64,000 nt of DNA from Eriocheir sinensis. Its lineage: Eukaryota; Arthropoda; Malacostraca; Decapoda; Varunidae. Shown here piece after piece: positions 43,751 through 57,769 of the stretch (position 1 is the stretch's first letter; every line of letters starts with the position of its first letter). A model generated the notes under the pieces. That model was given only the letters and a program-made list of their open reading frames with translations, was not told where the DNA came from and made no database searches. Where the stretch lies: assembly GCF_024679095.1 (NCBI RefSeq), contig NW_026110839.1, positions 248,001 through 312,000 of the forward strand, read 5' to 3'. Both the position numbers and the translations under genes were made by a program.

Positions 43751-45067
43751 ATTTTAAATTATTTAATGTGTATATTTGTATTTGTATTTAGGTTATTTTA
43801 TGTGTGTTTTCTATATATATTTTCATCCAAAATTACATTATTTTATTGTTATTTTCTTAATTTAACTCGATTCGAATTTAAATTATTTCATAGGTATTTT
43901 GTATACATATTTTTATACTCATTCACATTATCTAATATGTGTTTTGTATATATTTTTTTATGCAAACTAATTTTATGTGCATTTTTGTACATATATTTTT
44001 ATAGAAACTTAAAACGTTATTTTATGTGTATTTTGTATATGTTTTCTCATACAAATTTACATTATTTAATTAGTTTTTTGTTTATTTATTTTGATACGAA
44101 TGACTTGATTATTGTTGTATTTTGTAAATATTTTTTTATACGTATTTACATTACTTAATGTGTATTTTGTTTATATATATTTTTTTACAAATTTACGTTA
44201 TTATATGTGTATTTGTTAAAAATATTTTGAAACGAATTTACTTTATTTTATGTATTTTGTATATATATTTCAATTCAAATTTAACTTATTTTGTGTGTAT
44301 TTTGTATATCTATTTCCATGCAAATTTAATTTCTTCTGTGTATTTTTGTATATAGTTTTATACAAATTTACGTTATTTTATGTGCATTTTGTATATTCAT
44401 ATTTATACAAATACACATTCTCTTATTGGTATTTTGTTTATTTATATTTATACGAATTTACATTATTTTATGTGTATTTTGTATACATTTTTGATTTGTA
44501 TTTACTTAATTTTATTTGTATTTTGTATATATATATTTATAGAAATCTACGTTATTTAATGTGTATTCGTATATATATTTTGAAACAAATTTACATTGTT
44601 TTATATGTTTTTTGCATATCTATTTCAATACAAATTTACCTTATTGTATGTGCATTTTGTATATTTATTTTAATACAAATTCAAATATTTTATGTGTATT
44701 TTGGTATATATAATTTAAAAAAAAATGCGTTATTTTATAGGTATTTTGCATCTTAGTTTTCATACAAATGTACATTATTTTATTAATACTCTGTGTATAT
44801 ATTTTGATACGATTTTATATTATACTATTTGTGTTTTGTCTATATTTTTTTATACATATTTTCATTATTTAATGTGAATTTTTTATATACATTTTATACA
44901 AATTAACGTCATTTTAAGTGTATTTGTTTATATAATTTCATTCAAATTTACATTATTTTAAGTGTATTTTGTATATGTATTTCAATACAAATTTACCTAA
45001 TTTTATGTGTATTTTGTATATTTATTTTCATACAAATTTAAATAATTTTGTGTTTTTTGTATATACA
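43146..45067 (+). repeat. Orientation block 30 (plus)
   Basis: 43146-43750 is the reverse complement of about 21130-21735. From 43750 it runs into the mixed segment, and 43826-44830 is duplicated at 63007-64000. A unit ATAGGTATTTTGCATC is at about 44737. It ends at TATATACATATAGAGTAAAT. Confidence 0.8.
43826..44830 (+). repeat. Direct duplicate of 63007-64000
   Basis: Offset about 19187 at the left and 19170 at the right. The shared private strings are TTAACTCGAT, AAACTTAAAACGTTATTT and TGACTTGATTATTG. The copies differ by several single-base deletions. Confidence 0.84.
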
Positions 45068-46810
45068 TATAGAGTAAATTTCTATGACAATATATATTCA
45101 AAATACATATAAAATTATGTAAATAAGTATAAAATATATATATGAAATACACCTAAAAAAATGAAAATTCTTATCAAAATAAATAAACAAAATTTAGATA
45201 AAAGAACGTATATTTGTAGGAAAATAAATATACAAAATACACATAAAATTACGAAAATTTGAATAAAAATATATACAAAAAAACAAAAAAATAAATTTCA
45301 ATTTGTATGAAAATAGATGTACAAAATACACATATAATTAGTTAAATTTGTATTTAAATACATGTAAAATACACATAAAATAATGTAAATTTGTATGAAA
45401 TGAAAACAAATTTACATAAAATAACGTACATTTGTATAAAATAGATATACAAAATATACATAGAATAATGTAAAATCGTATCAAAATAAATACACAGAAT
45501 ATCAATAAAATAATGTAATTTTGTATGAAAATAAAGATGCAAAATACCCATAAAATAAAGCATTTTTTTTTAAAACACATATACAAGAATACACATAGAA
45601 TAATTAAATTTGTATTAAAATTAATATACAAAATGCACGTACAATAAGGGAGATTTGTATTGAAAAAATATACAAAATGCACATAAAACAATGTATATTT
45701 GTTTCAAAATATATATACGAATACACTTAAAATAACGTATATATCTATAGAAATATATATAAAAAATACACATAAAATGACGTAAATACGTATAAAAATA
45801 TATATACACAATACACATTAAATAATGTAAATTCGCATCAAAATAAATAAACAAAATATCAATAAAAGAATGTGTATTTGTATGAAAATAGATATTCAAA
45901 ATACACATAAAATATTGTAAATTTGTATAAAACTCTTAAAAAATACAAAAATAATTTAAATTTGTATAAAAATATATACAAAATACACATAAAACTAGTT
46001 AAATTTCTATTGAAATACATATACAAAATACACATAAAATAATGTAAATTTGAATGAAAATATATAAACAAATACACTTAAAATAACGTAAATTTGTATG
46101 AAATATATATAGAAAATACACATTAAATAATGTAAATATGTATAAAAAAAATATATACAAAACAAATAAAATAATGTAAAATAGTATCAAAATAAATACA
46201 CAGAATATTAATAAAATAATGTAAATTTGTATGAAAATAAAGACGCAAAATACCCATAAAACAACGCATTTTTTATGAAAATATATATACCAAAATACAC
46301 ATAAAATATTTAAATTTGTATTACAATAAATAAACAAAATGCACATACAATAAGGTAAATTTGTATTGAAATAGATATGCAAAATACACATAAAACAATG
46401 TAAATTTGTTTCAAAATCTATATACAAAATACACATAAAATGAAGTAAATACGTATAAGAAAATGTATACAAAATACATATAAAATAATGTAAACTCGTA
46501 TCAAAATAAATAAACTAAATGCCAATAAAAGAATGTTTACTTGTATCAATATAAATATACAAAATGCACATAAAATACCGTAAAATTGTATAAAACTATA
46601 TACAAAAATAAACAAAAATAATTAAATTTGTATGAAAATAGATATACAAAAGACACATAAAATATGCTGAATTTGGATTGAAATAAATAGAAAATACATA
46701 AAATAATGTAAATTTGTATCAAAATATATATTCAAATACATATATTAAAATTAATATACAAAATGCGTATATAATAAGTAAATTTGAATTGAAAAATATG
46801 CAACATACAC
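45068..46810 (-). repeat. Orientation block 31 (minus)
   Basis: Type II up to about 45340, then type I with A anchors at 45536 and 46242 (706 bp apart). The block is a diverged relative of 25398-26640 and 49968-51020. It ends at CAACATACACG/TTTACTCAT. Confidence 0.8.
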
Positions 46811-49800
46811 GTTTACTCATTCAAATTTATATTATTTTATTGGTATTTTGTTTATTTATATTTGAATTACATGATTATATGTGTATTTTGTACATATTTT
46901 TATACGTATTTACATTATTTAATGTGTATTTTGTTTATATATTTTCATACAAATTTACGTTATTATATGTGTATTTGTATAAATATTTTGATACAAATTT
47001 ACTTTATTTCATGTATTTTGTATATATATTTCAATTCAAATTTAGCTTATTTCGTCTGTATTTTGTATATATTTTCATACAAATTTAATTATTTCTGTGT
47101 ATTTTTGTATATAGTTTTATATAAATTTACGTTATTTTATGTGCATTTTGTATATTTATATTTATCCAAATACACATTCTTTTATTGCTATATTGTTTAT
47201 TTATATTTATACGAATTTACATTATTTTATGTGTATTTTGTATACATTTTTTTTATACGTATTTACTTAATTTTATGTGTATTTTGTATATGCATTTTTT
47301 TAGAAATCTACGTTATTTTATGAGTATTCGCATATATATTTTGAAACAAATTTACATTATTTTATATGTATTTTGCATATCTATTTCAATACAAATTTAC
47401 CTTATTGTATGTGCATTTTGTATATTTATTTTGATACAAATTCAAATATTTTATGTGTATTTTGGTATCAATAATTTTATAAAAAATGCGTTATTTATAG
47501 GTATTTTGCATCTTAATTTTCAAACAAATTTACATTATTTTATTAATATTCTGTGTATATATTTTGATACGATTTTACATTATTCTATTTGTGTTTTGTA
47601 TATATTTTTTTATACATATTTACATTATTTAATGTGTATTTTGTATATATATTTCATACAAATTTACGTTATTATATGTGTCTTTGTTTATATATTTTAT
47701 TTCAAATTTACATTATTTTATGTGTATTTTGTATATGTATTTCAATAGAAATTAACCTAATTATATGTGTATTTTGTATATTTCTTTTCATACAAATTTA
47801 AATTATTTTTGTGTATTTTTGTATATAGTTTTATACAAATTTAGGTTATTTTATGTACGCATTTACATTATTTAATGTGTGTTTTGTATATATATTTTTA
47901 TCCAAAGTTAATTTATTTTACGTTCATTTTTGGACATATATTTTTATAGAAATTAGCGTTATTTTATATGTATTTGTATATGTTTTCTCATACAAATTTA
48001 CATTATTTTATTGCTATTTTGTTTATTTAGTTTGATACGAATTACATGATTACATGAGTATTTTGTACATATTTTTTATACGTATTTACATTACTTAATG
48101 TGTATTTTGTTTATATATTTTTAAACAAATTTACGTTATTATATGTATTTTTTTAAATATTTTGATACAAATTTACATTATTTTATGTATTTTGTATATA
48201 CATTTCAATTCAAATTTAGCTTTTTTTATCTGTATTTTGTATATCTATTTTCAAACGAATTTAATTACTTTTGTGTATTTTTGTATATAGTTTTATAAAA
48301 ATTTTATGTGTATTTTGTATATTTATATTTATACAAATACACATTCTTTTATTGGTATTTTGTTTATTTATTTTAATACGAATTTACATTATTTTATGTG
48401 TATTTTGTATACATTTTTTTTATACGTATTTACTTCATTTTACGTGTATTTTGTATATATATTTTTATAGAAATCTACGTTATTTTATGTGTATTCGTAT
48501 ATATATTTTGAAACAAATTTACATTGTTTTATATGTATTTTGCATATCTATTTCAATACAGATTTACCTTATTGTATGTGTATTTTGTATAATTATTTTA
48601 ATACAAATAAAAAAAATTATGTGTATTTTTGTATATATATTGAAAAAAAAGCGTTATTTTATGTGTATTTTGCTTCTTTATTTTCATACAAATTTACATT
48701 ATTTTATTAATATTCTGTGTATTTATTTTGATACGATTTTACATTATTCTATTTGTGTTTTATATATATTTTTTTTTATACAAATTTACGTTATTTTAAG
48801 TGTATTTGTTTATGTATTTTCATTAAAATTTACAGTATTTTATGTGTATTTTGTATATGTATTTCCATAAAAATTCACCTAATCTTATGTGTATTTTGTA
48901 TATTTATTTTCATACAAATTTAAATTATTTTTGTGTATTTTTGTATATAGTTTTATACAAATTTATGTTATCTTATGTGTATTTTGTATATTCATTTTCA
49001 TACAAATACACATTCTTTTATTGACATTTTGATTATTAATTTTGACGTGAATTTACATTATTTAATGTGTATTTTGTATATATATTTTTATACATATTTA
49101 CATCCTTTCATGTGTATTTTGTATATTTATAAAAAATGCGTTTTTTTATGGTTATTTTGCATCTTTATTTTCATACAAATTTACATTATTTTATTTACAT
49201 TCTGTGTATTTATTTTAATACGATTTTACATTATTCTATTTGTGTTTTGTATATATATTTTTTATACATATTAACATTATTTAATGAGTATTTTTTATAT
49301 ATATATTTTATACAAATTTATGTTAATTTAAGTGTATTTGTTTATATATTTTCATTCAAATTTACATTATTTTATGTGTATTTTGTATATGTATTTCTTT
49401 ACAAATTTACCTAATTTTATGTGTATTTTGTATATTTATTTTCATACAAATTTAACTTATGTTTGTGTATTTTTATATATAGTTTTATACAAATTTACGT
49501 TATTTTATGTGTATTTTGTATATGTGTTTTCATACAAATACACATTCTTTTATTGATATTTTAATTATTTATTTTGACACGATTTTACATTATTTAATGT
49601 GTATTTTGTATATATATATTTTTATACGTATTTACAACATTTCATGTGTATTTTGTATATATATTTCCTTAGAAATCTACGTTATTTTATGTGTATTCGT
49701 ATATATATTTTGAAACAAATCTACATTATTTTATGTGTATTTTGTATATATATTTCATTATAAATTTGCCTTTTTTTAAGTTTATTTTTATATCTATTTT

Positions 49801-49967
49801 CATTCAAATTCAAATCATTTTATGTGTATATATTTATTTGTATTGACGTTATTTTATGTGTATTCTCTATATATATTTTCATTCAAAATTACATTATTTT
49901 ATCGGTATTTTGTTCATTTACTTCGATACGAATTTAGATTATTTGATGTGTATTTTCTATACATATA
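46811..49967 (+). repeat. Orientation block 32 (plus)
   Basis: It starts with the TTTACTCAT box. From about 47100 it is the left arm of the 3.9-kb inverted repeat, and 47120-48290 also matches 18390-19560. A units near 47503, 48660 and 49148. It ends in CTATACATATACATATAG. Confidence 0.82.
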
Positions 49968-51020
49968 CATATAGAGTAAATTTCTATGAAAATATATATT
50001 CAAAATACATATAAAATTATGTAAATAAGTATAAAAATATATATTTCAAATACACCTAAAAAAAATGAAGATTCGTATCAAAATAAATAAATAAAATTCC
50101 GATAAAAGAACGTATATTTGTCGAAAAATAAATATACAAAATACACAAAATTACGAAAATTTGAATAAAAATATATACAAAAATACACAAAATTAATTTC
50201 AATTTGTATGAAAATAGATATACAAAATACACATATAATTAGTTAAATTTGTATTTGAATACATGTACAAAATTCACATAAAATAATGTAAATTTGTTTG
50301 AAATGAAAACAAATTCACATAAAATAACGTACATTGGCACAAAATAGATATACAAAATATACATAGAATAATGTAAAATCGTATCAAAATAAATACACAG
50401 AATATCAATAAAATAATGTAATTTTGTATGAAAATAAAGATGCAAAATACCCATAAAATAAAGCATATTTTTATAAAAATACATATACAAAAATACACAT
50501 AGAATAGCTAAATTTGTATTAAAATTAATATACAAAATGCACGTACAATAAGGTAAATTTGTATTGAAAAAATATGCAAAATGCACATGAAACAATGTAT
50601 ATTTGTTTAAAAATATATATACGAATACACCTAAAATAACGTATATTTCTTTAGAAATATATATACAAAATACACATGAAATGACGTAAATACGTATAAA
50701 AATATATATACACAATACACATTAAATTATGTAAATTCGCATCAAAATAAATAAACAATATATCAATAAAAGAATGTGTATTTGTATGAAAATAGATATA
50801 CAAAATACACATAAAATATTGTAAATTTGAATAAAACTCTATACAAAAATACACAAAATAATTTAAATTTGTATAAAATATATATACAAAATACACATGA
50901 AATTAGGTAAATTTCTATTGAAATACATATACAAAATACACATAAAATAATATAAATTTGAATAAAATATATAAACAAATACACTTAAAATAACGAAAAT
51001 TTGTATGAAATATATATAGA
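47100..51020 (+). repeat. Left arm of a ~3.9-kb inverted repeat
   Basis: It pairs with 57770-61680 in reverse complement. Matching points give a constant coordinate sum of about 108795 (47853 with 60943; 50239 with 58556). The axis lies near 54398 and the spacer is about 6.7 kb. The arm contains the CTATACATATACATATAG switch. Confidence 0.85.
49282..51020 (+). repeat. Direct duplicate of 24713-26452 (about 1.74 kb)
   Basis: It shares both sides of the switch at 49968. In 50331-50345 it has CATTGGCACAAAAT where the other copy has CATTGGTATAAAAT. The copy is the inner end of the 3.9-kb inverted arm. Confidence 0.85.
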
Positions 51021-51495
51021 AATACACATAAAATAACGTACATTTGTATAAAATATATATACTAAATACACATAGAATAATGTAATATCGTATCAAATAA
51101 GTACACAGAATATCAATAAAATAATTTAAATTTGTATGAAAATAAAGATGCAAAATACCCATAAAATAAGGCACATAAAATAATTAAATTTGTATTAAAA
51201 TAAATATACAAAATACACATGCAATAAGGTAGATTTTTATAGAAATAGATATGCAAAAAACACATAAAATAATGAAAATTTTTATCAAAATATATACGAA
51301 TACACACAATAAAATTACGTAAATTTTTTATGAAAATATATATACAAAATACACATAAAATAATGTAAATACATAGAAAAATATATATAAAAAATGCACA
51401 TAAAATAATGTAAATTCGTATCAAAATAAATAAACAAAATTTCCTCTAAAAGAATATCTGTCTAGGAAAATGTATATACAAAATACAAATAAAAA
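49968..51495 (-). repeat. Orientation block 33 (minus)
   Basis: A direct duplicate of 25398-26452 up to 51020, with the A anchor at 50439. From 51021 it joins sequence related to 1-480 (AATTTCCTCTAAAAGAAT at about 51439). It ends in AAATAAAAAAAATC near 51496. Confidence 0.8.
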
Positions 51496-52812
51496 AAATC
51501 ATTTATTGATTGTCTGTTTATTTATTTTGATACGATTTTACGTTATTCTGTGTATTTTGTATATATATTTTTAGACATATTTACATTATTTAATGTATAT
51601 TTTGTACATATATTTTATGGAAATTTACGTTATCTCATGTGTATTTGTTTATATATTTTCATACAAATTTACATTATTTTATGTGTATTTTGTATATGTA
51701 TTTCAATAAAAATTTGCCTAATTTCATTTGTATTTTGCATATCTATTTTCAAACAAATTTAAATTATTTTTGTGTATTTTTGTATTAATTTTATACATTT
51801 TTTTATTTGTATTTTGTATATATATTTTTCTACACAGATACCTTCTTTCAGAGGAAATTTTGTTTATTTATTTTGATACGAATTTACATTATTTTATGTG
51901 CATTTTTTATATATATTTTTCTATGTATTTACATTATTTTATGTGTATTTTGTCTATATATTTTCATAAAAATTTACGTAGTTTTATTGTGTGTATTTGT
52001 ATATATTTTGATAAAAATTTTCATTATTTTATGTGTTTTTTGCATATCTATATCATTAAAAATCTACCTTATTGTATGTGTATTTTGTATATTTATTTTA
52101 ATACAAATTTAATTATTTTATGTGTATTTTTGTATATATATTTTTTTAAATATGAGATATTTTATGGGTATTTTGCATCTTTAATTTTATAAATTTTTAC
52201 ATTACGTACATATCTTTTATACGTATTTACATTATTTAATGTGTATTTTGTTTATATATTTTTATACAAATCTACGTTATTATATGTGCATTTGAATATA
52301 TATTTTGATACAAATTTACACTATTTTATGTATTTTCTATATTTATTTCAATTCAAATTTAGCTTATTTTATGTGTCTTTTGTATATATATTTTCATACA
52401 AATTTAATTATTTTTGTTTATTTTTGTATTAAGTTTTATACAATTTTACGTTAATTTATGTGTATTTTGTATATTTATATTTATACAAGTAAACATTCTT
52501 TTATTGGCATTTAGTTTATTTATTTTGATACGAATTTACATTATTTTATGTGTATTTTGTATACATTTTCTTATACGTATTTACTTCATTTTATGTGTAT
52601 TTTGTATATATATTTTATAGAAATCTACGTTATTTTATGTGTATTCGTATGTATATTTTGAAACAAATTTACATTGTTTTATATGTATTTTGCATATCTA
52701 TTTCAATACAAATTTACCTTATTGTATTTGTATATTTATTGTAATACAAATTTAAATATTTTATGTGCATTTTGGTATATATATTTACATAAAAAATGCG
52801 TATTTTGTATAT
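51496..52812 (+). repeat. Orientation block 34 (plus)
   Basis: It starts at ATTGATTGTCTGTTTATTT and carries the private boxes TTTCAGAGGAAATTTTG and CATTACGTACATATC. The block is the first copy of the duplication repeated at 56402-57621. It ends in ATGCGTATTTTGTATATAG, where orientation flips. Confidence 0.8.
51501..52802 (+). repeat. Direct duplicate of 56402-57621, copy 1
   Basis: Both start at TTATTGATTGTCTGTTTATT and share AAATATGAGATATTTTATGG and CATTACGTACATATCTTTTA. Offset is about 4901. Copy 1 keeps GGTATTTTGCATCTTTAATT, which is shortened to GGCATCTTTAATT in copy 2. Confidence 0.85.
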
Positions 52813-55016
52813 AGATATACAAAATACACATCTAATTAGTTAAATTTGTATTTAAATACATGTACAAAATTCACATAAAATAATGTAAATTTGTATGAAA
52901 TGAAAACAAATTCATACAAAATAACGTACATTGGTATAAAATAGATATACAAAATATACATAGAATAATGTAAAATCGTATCAAAATAAATACACAGAAT
53001 ATCAATAAAATAATGTAATTTTGTATGAAAATAAAGATGCAAAATACCGATAAAATAATGTAATTTTGAATGAAAATATATATAGAAAATACACATAAAA
53101 TAACGTAAAAACAAATAAATATATACACATAAAATGATTTGAATTTGAATGAAAATAGATAAAAAAATAAACTTTAAATAAGGCAAATTTATAATGAAAT
53201 ATATATACAAAATACACATAAAATAATGTAGATTTGTTTCAAAATATATATACGAATACACATAAAACAACGTAGATTTCTATAAAAATACATATACAAA
53301 ATACACATAATATTAAGTAAATACGTATAAAAAAATGTATACAAAATACACATAAAATAATGCAAATTCGTATAAATGTAAATAAACAATATACCAATAA
53401 AAGAATGTGTATTTGTATAAATATAAATATACAAAATGCACATAAGATAACGTAAATTTATATAAAACAATATACATAAAATAACGCAAATTTCTATAAA
53501 AATATATGTACAAAAATGAACATAAAATAAATTTGCATAAAAATATATATTCAAAACACACTTTAGATAATGTAAATGAGTATAAAAATATGTATACAAA
53601 ATACCTATGAAATAATCTAAATTCGTATCGAATTAAATTAAGAAAATATCAATAAAATAATGTAATTTTGGATGAAAATATATATACAAAATACACATAA
53701 AATAACCTAAATACAAATACAAATATACACATAAAATAATATAAAATTGAATGAAATAAATATACAAAATAAACATAAAATAAGGTAAATTTGTAATGAA
53801 ATATATGAAAAAATACACATAAAATAATACAAATTTGTATGAAAATATATAAACAAATACACATTAAGTAGCATGAATTTGTATAAAATTTGTATCAAAA
53901 TATATACTTATACACACAATAAAATAACGTAATTTTTTTATGAAAATGTATATACAAAATACACATAAAATAATTTAAATACGTAGAAAAATATATATAC
54001 AAAAAAACACATAAAATAATGTAAATTTGTATGAAAATATATAAACAAATACACATAAAATAATGTAAATTTGGATAAAATATATATACAAAATGAACAT
54101 TAAATAATGTAAATATGTATAAAAAAAAATATACAAAATACACATAGAATAATGTTAAATCGTATGAAAAAAAATAAAGAGAATATCAATAAAAAAATGT
54201 TAATTTGTATGAAAATAAAGATGCAAAATATCCATATAATAACGCATATTTGCATAAAAATATGTATACAAAAATACATATAAAATAGTTAAATTTGTAT
54301 TAAAATAAATATACAAAATGCACGCAAAATAAAGTAAATTTGCATTGAAATAGATATGCAAAATTCACATCAATAATGTAAATTTGTATCAAAATATATA
54401 TACGAATACTCATAAAATAGAGTAAATTTCTATGAAAATATACATACAAAATAGATATACAAAATACACATATAACTAGTTAAATTTGTATTTAAATACA
54501 TGTACAAAAAACACATAAAAAAATGTAGATTTGTATGAAATGAAAACAAATACATTTTATATAAAATATATACAAAATACACATAGAATAATGTAAAATC
54601 ATATAAAATAAAGACAGAATATCAATAAAATAATGTAAATTTGTATGAAAATAAAGATGCAAAATACCCAGAAAATAAAGCATATTTTTATAAAAATACA
54701 TATACAAAAATACACATAGATTAATCAAATTTGTTTTAAAATTAATATACAAAATGCACATACAATAAGGTAAATTTATTTGAAAATATGCAAAATACAC
54801 ATAAAATAATGTAAATTTGTTTCAAAATATATATACGAATAAACATAAAATAACGTAGATTTCTAGAAATATATATACAAAATACACTTGAAATAATGTA
54901 ATATGTATAAAATATATATACAAATACACATTAAATAATGTTAATTCGTGTCAAAATAAATAAACAAAATATCATGAAAGAATGTGTATTTGTATGAAAA
55001 GATATACAAAATACAC
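52813..55016 (-). repeat. Orientation block 35 (minus)
   Basis: F-E-D-C-B-A type II to about 53050, then the mixed segment 53230-54200 in reverse (TAAATTTGCATAAAAATAT at 53528), then a reversed 441-bp deletion unit near 54440-54670. 53230-54750 is a direct relative of 61450-62890 (offset about 8176). It ends near 55016. Confidence 0.8.
53230..54750 (-). repeat. Mixed-segment duplicon, minus copy 1
   Basis: It matches 61450-62890 directly (offset about 8176 at CTATGAAAATATACATAC) and 17222-18770 and 22838-24440 in reverse. Characteristic strings: TAAATTTGCATAAAAATAT, AAATACAAATACAAATATAC and TTATACACACAATAAAATAA. Confidence 0.8.
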
Positions 55017-55703
55017 AGTATGTGTATTTTGTATATTTATTTTAACACAAATTTAATTATTTTATGTGTACTTTGTATACATTTTCTTATACGTATTTAC
55101 TTCATTTAATGTGTATTTTGTATATATATATTTTTATAGTAATCTACGTTATTTTATGTGTATTGGTATATATATTTTGAAGCAAATTTACATTGTTTTA
55201 TATGTATTTAGCATATCTATTTCAATATAAATCTACCTTATTGTATGTGCATTTTGTATATTTATTGTAAGACAAATTTAAATATTTTATTATTTTGGTA
55301 TATATATTTTAATAAAAAGAGTTTTATATAAATTTAAAATATTTTATGTGTATTTTGTATATCTATTTTCATACAAATACACATTTTTTATTGATATTTT
55401 GTTTATTTATTTTGACGCGATTTCACATTATTTAATGTGTATTGTGTATATATATTTTTATACGTATTTACGTCATTTCATGTGTATTTTGTATATATAT
55501 TTCTATAGAAATATATGTTATTTTATGTGTATTCGTATATATATTTTGAAACAAATATACATTGTTTTATGTGCATTTTGCATATTTTTTCAATATAAAT
55601 TTACCTTATTGTACGTGCATTTTGTATATTAATTTTAATACAAATTTAATTATTCTATGTGTATTTTTGTATATGTATTTTCATAAAAAAAATGCTTTAT
55701 TTT

Positions 55704-56360
55704 ATGGGTGTTTTGCATCTTTATTTTCATACAAATTTACATTATTTTATTGATATTCTGTGTATTTATTTTGATACGATTTTACATTATTCTATGTATA
55801 TTTTGTATATATATTTCATACAAATGAACGTAATTTTATGTTAATTTGTTTTCATTTCATACAAATTTACATTATTTTATGTGCATTTTGTACATGTATT
55901 TAAATACAAATATAACTAATTATATGTGTATTATGTATATCTATTTTCATACAAATTGAAATTAATTTTGTGTATATATCTTTATTCAAATTTTCGAAAT
56001 TTTATGTGAATTTTGTATATTTATTTTCCTACAAATATACGTTCTTTTATCGGAATTTTGTTTATTTATTTTGATACGAATTTTCATTATTTTAGGTGTA
56101 TTTGATATATATATTTTTATACTTATTTACATAATTTTATATGTATTTTGAATATATATTTTCATAGAAATTTACTCTATTTTATGTGTATTCGTATATA
56201 TATTTTGATACAAATTTACATTATTTATGTGTATTTCGCATATCTATTTCAATACAAATTTTCTTTATTGTATGTGCTTTTGTATATTTATTTTGATGCA
56301 AATTTAATTATTTTATGTGTATTTTTCTATATATATTTTTAAACAAATATGCGTTATTAT
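55704..56360 (+). repeat. Type II higher-order repeat (about 657 bp)
   Basis: A monomers lie at 55704 and 56361. This subtype has its own marks: CATACAAATGAACG and TTGTTTTCATTTCATAC in the C-E region, TACATGTATTTAAATAC for F, TTATCGGAATTTTG for J, ATACTTATTTACATAATT for K, and TTTTCATAGAAATTTACTC before M. It is about 57 bp shorter than type I. The same subtype runs on the minus strand near 1-1600, 25400-25860, 45068-45530 and 49970-50440. Confidence 0.75.
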
Positions 56361-56401
56361 ATGGGTATTTTGCATCTTTATTTTCATACAAATTTACATT
56401 A

Positions 56402-57621
56402 TTTTATTGATTGTCTGTTTATTTATTTTGATACGATTTTACGTTATTCTGTGTATTTTGTATATATATTTTTAGACATATTTACATTATTTAATGTATA
56501 TTTTGTACATATATTTTATGGAAATTTACGTTATCTTATGTGTATTTGTTTATATATTTTCATACAAATTTACATTATTTTATGTGTATTTCGTGTATGT
56601 ATTTCAATAAAAATTTGCCTAATTTCATTTGTATTTTGCATATCTATTTTCAAACAAATTGAAATTATTTTTGTGTATTTTTGTATTATTTTTATACAAA
56701 TTTATTTTTTTTATTTGTATTTTGTATATATATTTTCCTACACAGATACATTCTTTTAGAGGAAATTTTGTTTATTTATTTTGATACGAATTTACATTAT
56801 TTTATGTGCATTTTTTATATATATTTTTCTATGTATTTACATTATTTTATGTGTATTTTGTATATATATTTTCATAAAAATTTACGTAATTTTATTGTGT
56901 GTATTCGTATATTTTGATAAAAATTTTCATTATTTTATGTGTTTTTTGCATATCTATTTCAATAAAAATCTACCTTATTGTATGTGTATTTTTTATATTT
57001 ATTTTAATACAAATTTAATTATTTTGTGTATTTTTGTATATATTTTTTTTAAATATGAGATATTTTATGGGCATCTTTAATTTTATAAATTTTTACATTA
57101 CGTACATATCTTTTATACGTATTTACATTATTTAATGTGTATTTTGTTTATATATTTTTATACAATTTTACGTTATTATATGTGTATTTGAATATATATA
57201 TTTTGATACAAATTTACACTATTTTATGTATTTTCTATATTTATTTCAATTCAAATTTAGCTTATTTTATGTGTCTTTTGTATATCTATATTTATACAAG
57301 TAAACATTCTTTTATTGGCATTTAGTTTATTTATTTTGATACGAATTTACATTATTTTATGTGTATTTTGCATACATTTTCTTATACGTATTTACTTCAT
57401 TTTATGAGTATTTTGTATATATATTTTATAGAAATCTACGTTATTTTATGTGTATTCGTATGTATATTTTGAAACAAATTTACATTGTTTTATATGTATT
57501 TTACATATCTATTTCAATACAAATTTACCTTATTGTATGTGCATTTTGTATATTTATTGTAATACAAATTTAAATATTTTATGTGCATTTTGGTATATAT
57601 ATTTACATAAGAAATGCGTTG
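56402..57621 (+). repeat. Direct duplicate of 51501-52802, copy 2
   Basis: It matches copy 1 with an internal deletion near 57275, where TGTCTTTTGTATATC passes directly to TATATTTATACAAG. It continues seamlessly into an intact A unit at 57621, so copy 2 has the more complete right flank. Confidence 0.83.
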
Positions 57622-57769
57622 TTTTATGGGTGTTTTGCATCTTTATTTTCATACAAATTTACATTATTTTATTAATATTCTGTGTATTTATTTTTATACT
57701 ATTTTACATTATTCTATTTGAGTTTTGTATATATTTTTTTATACATATTTACATTATTTAATGTGTATT

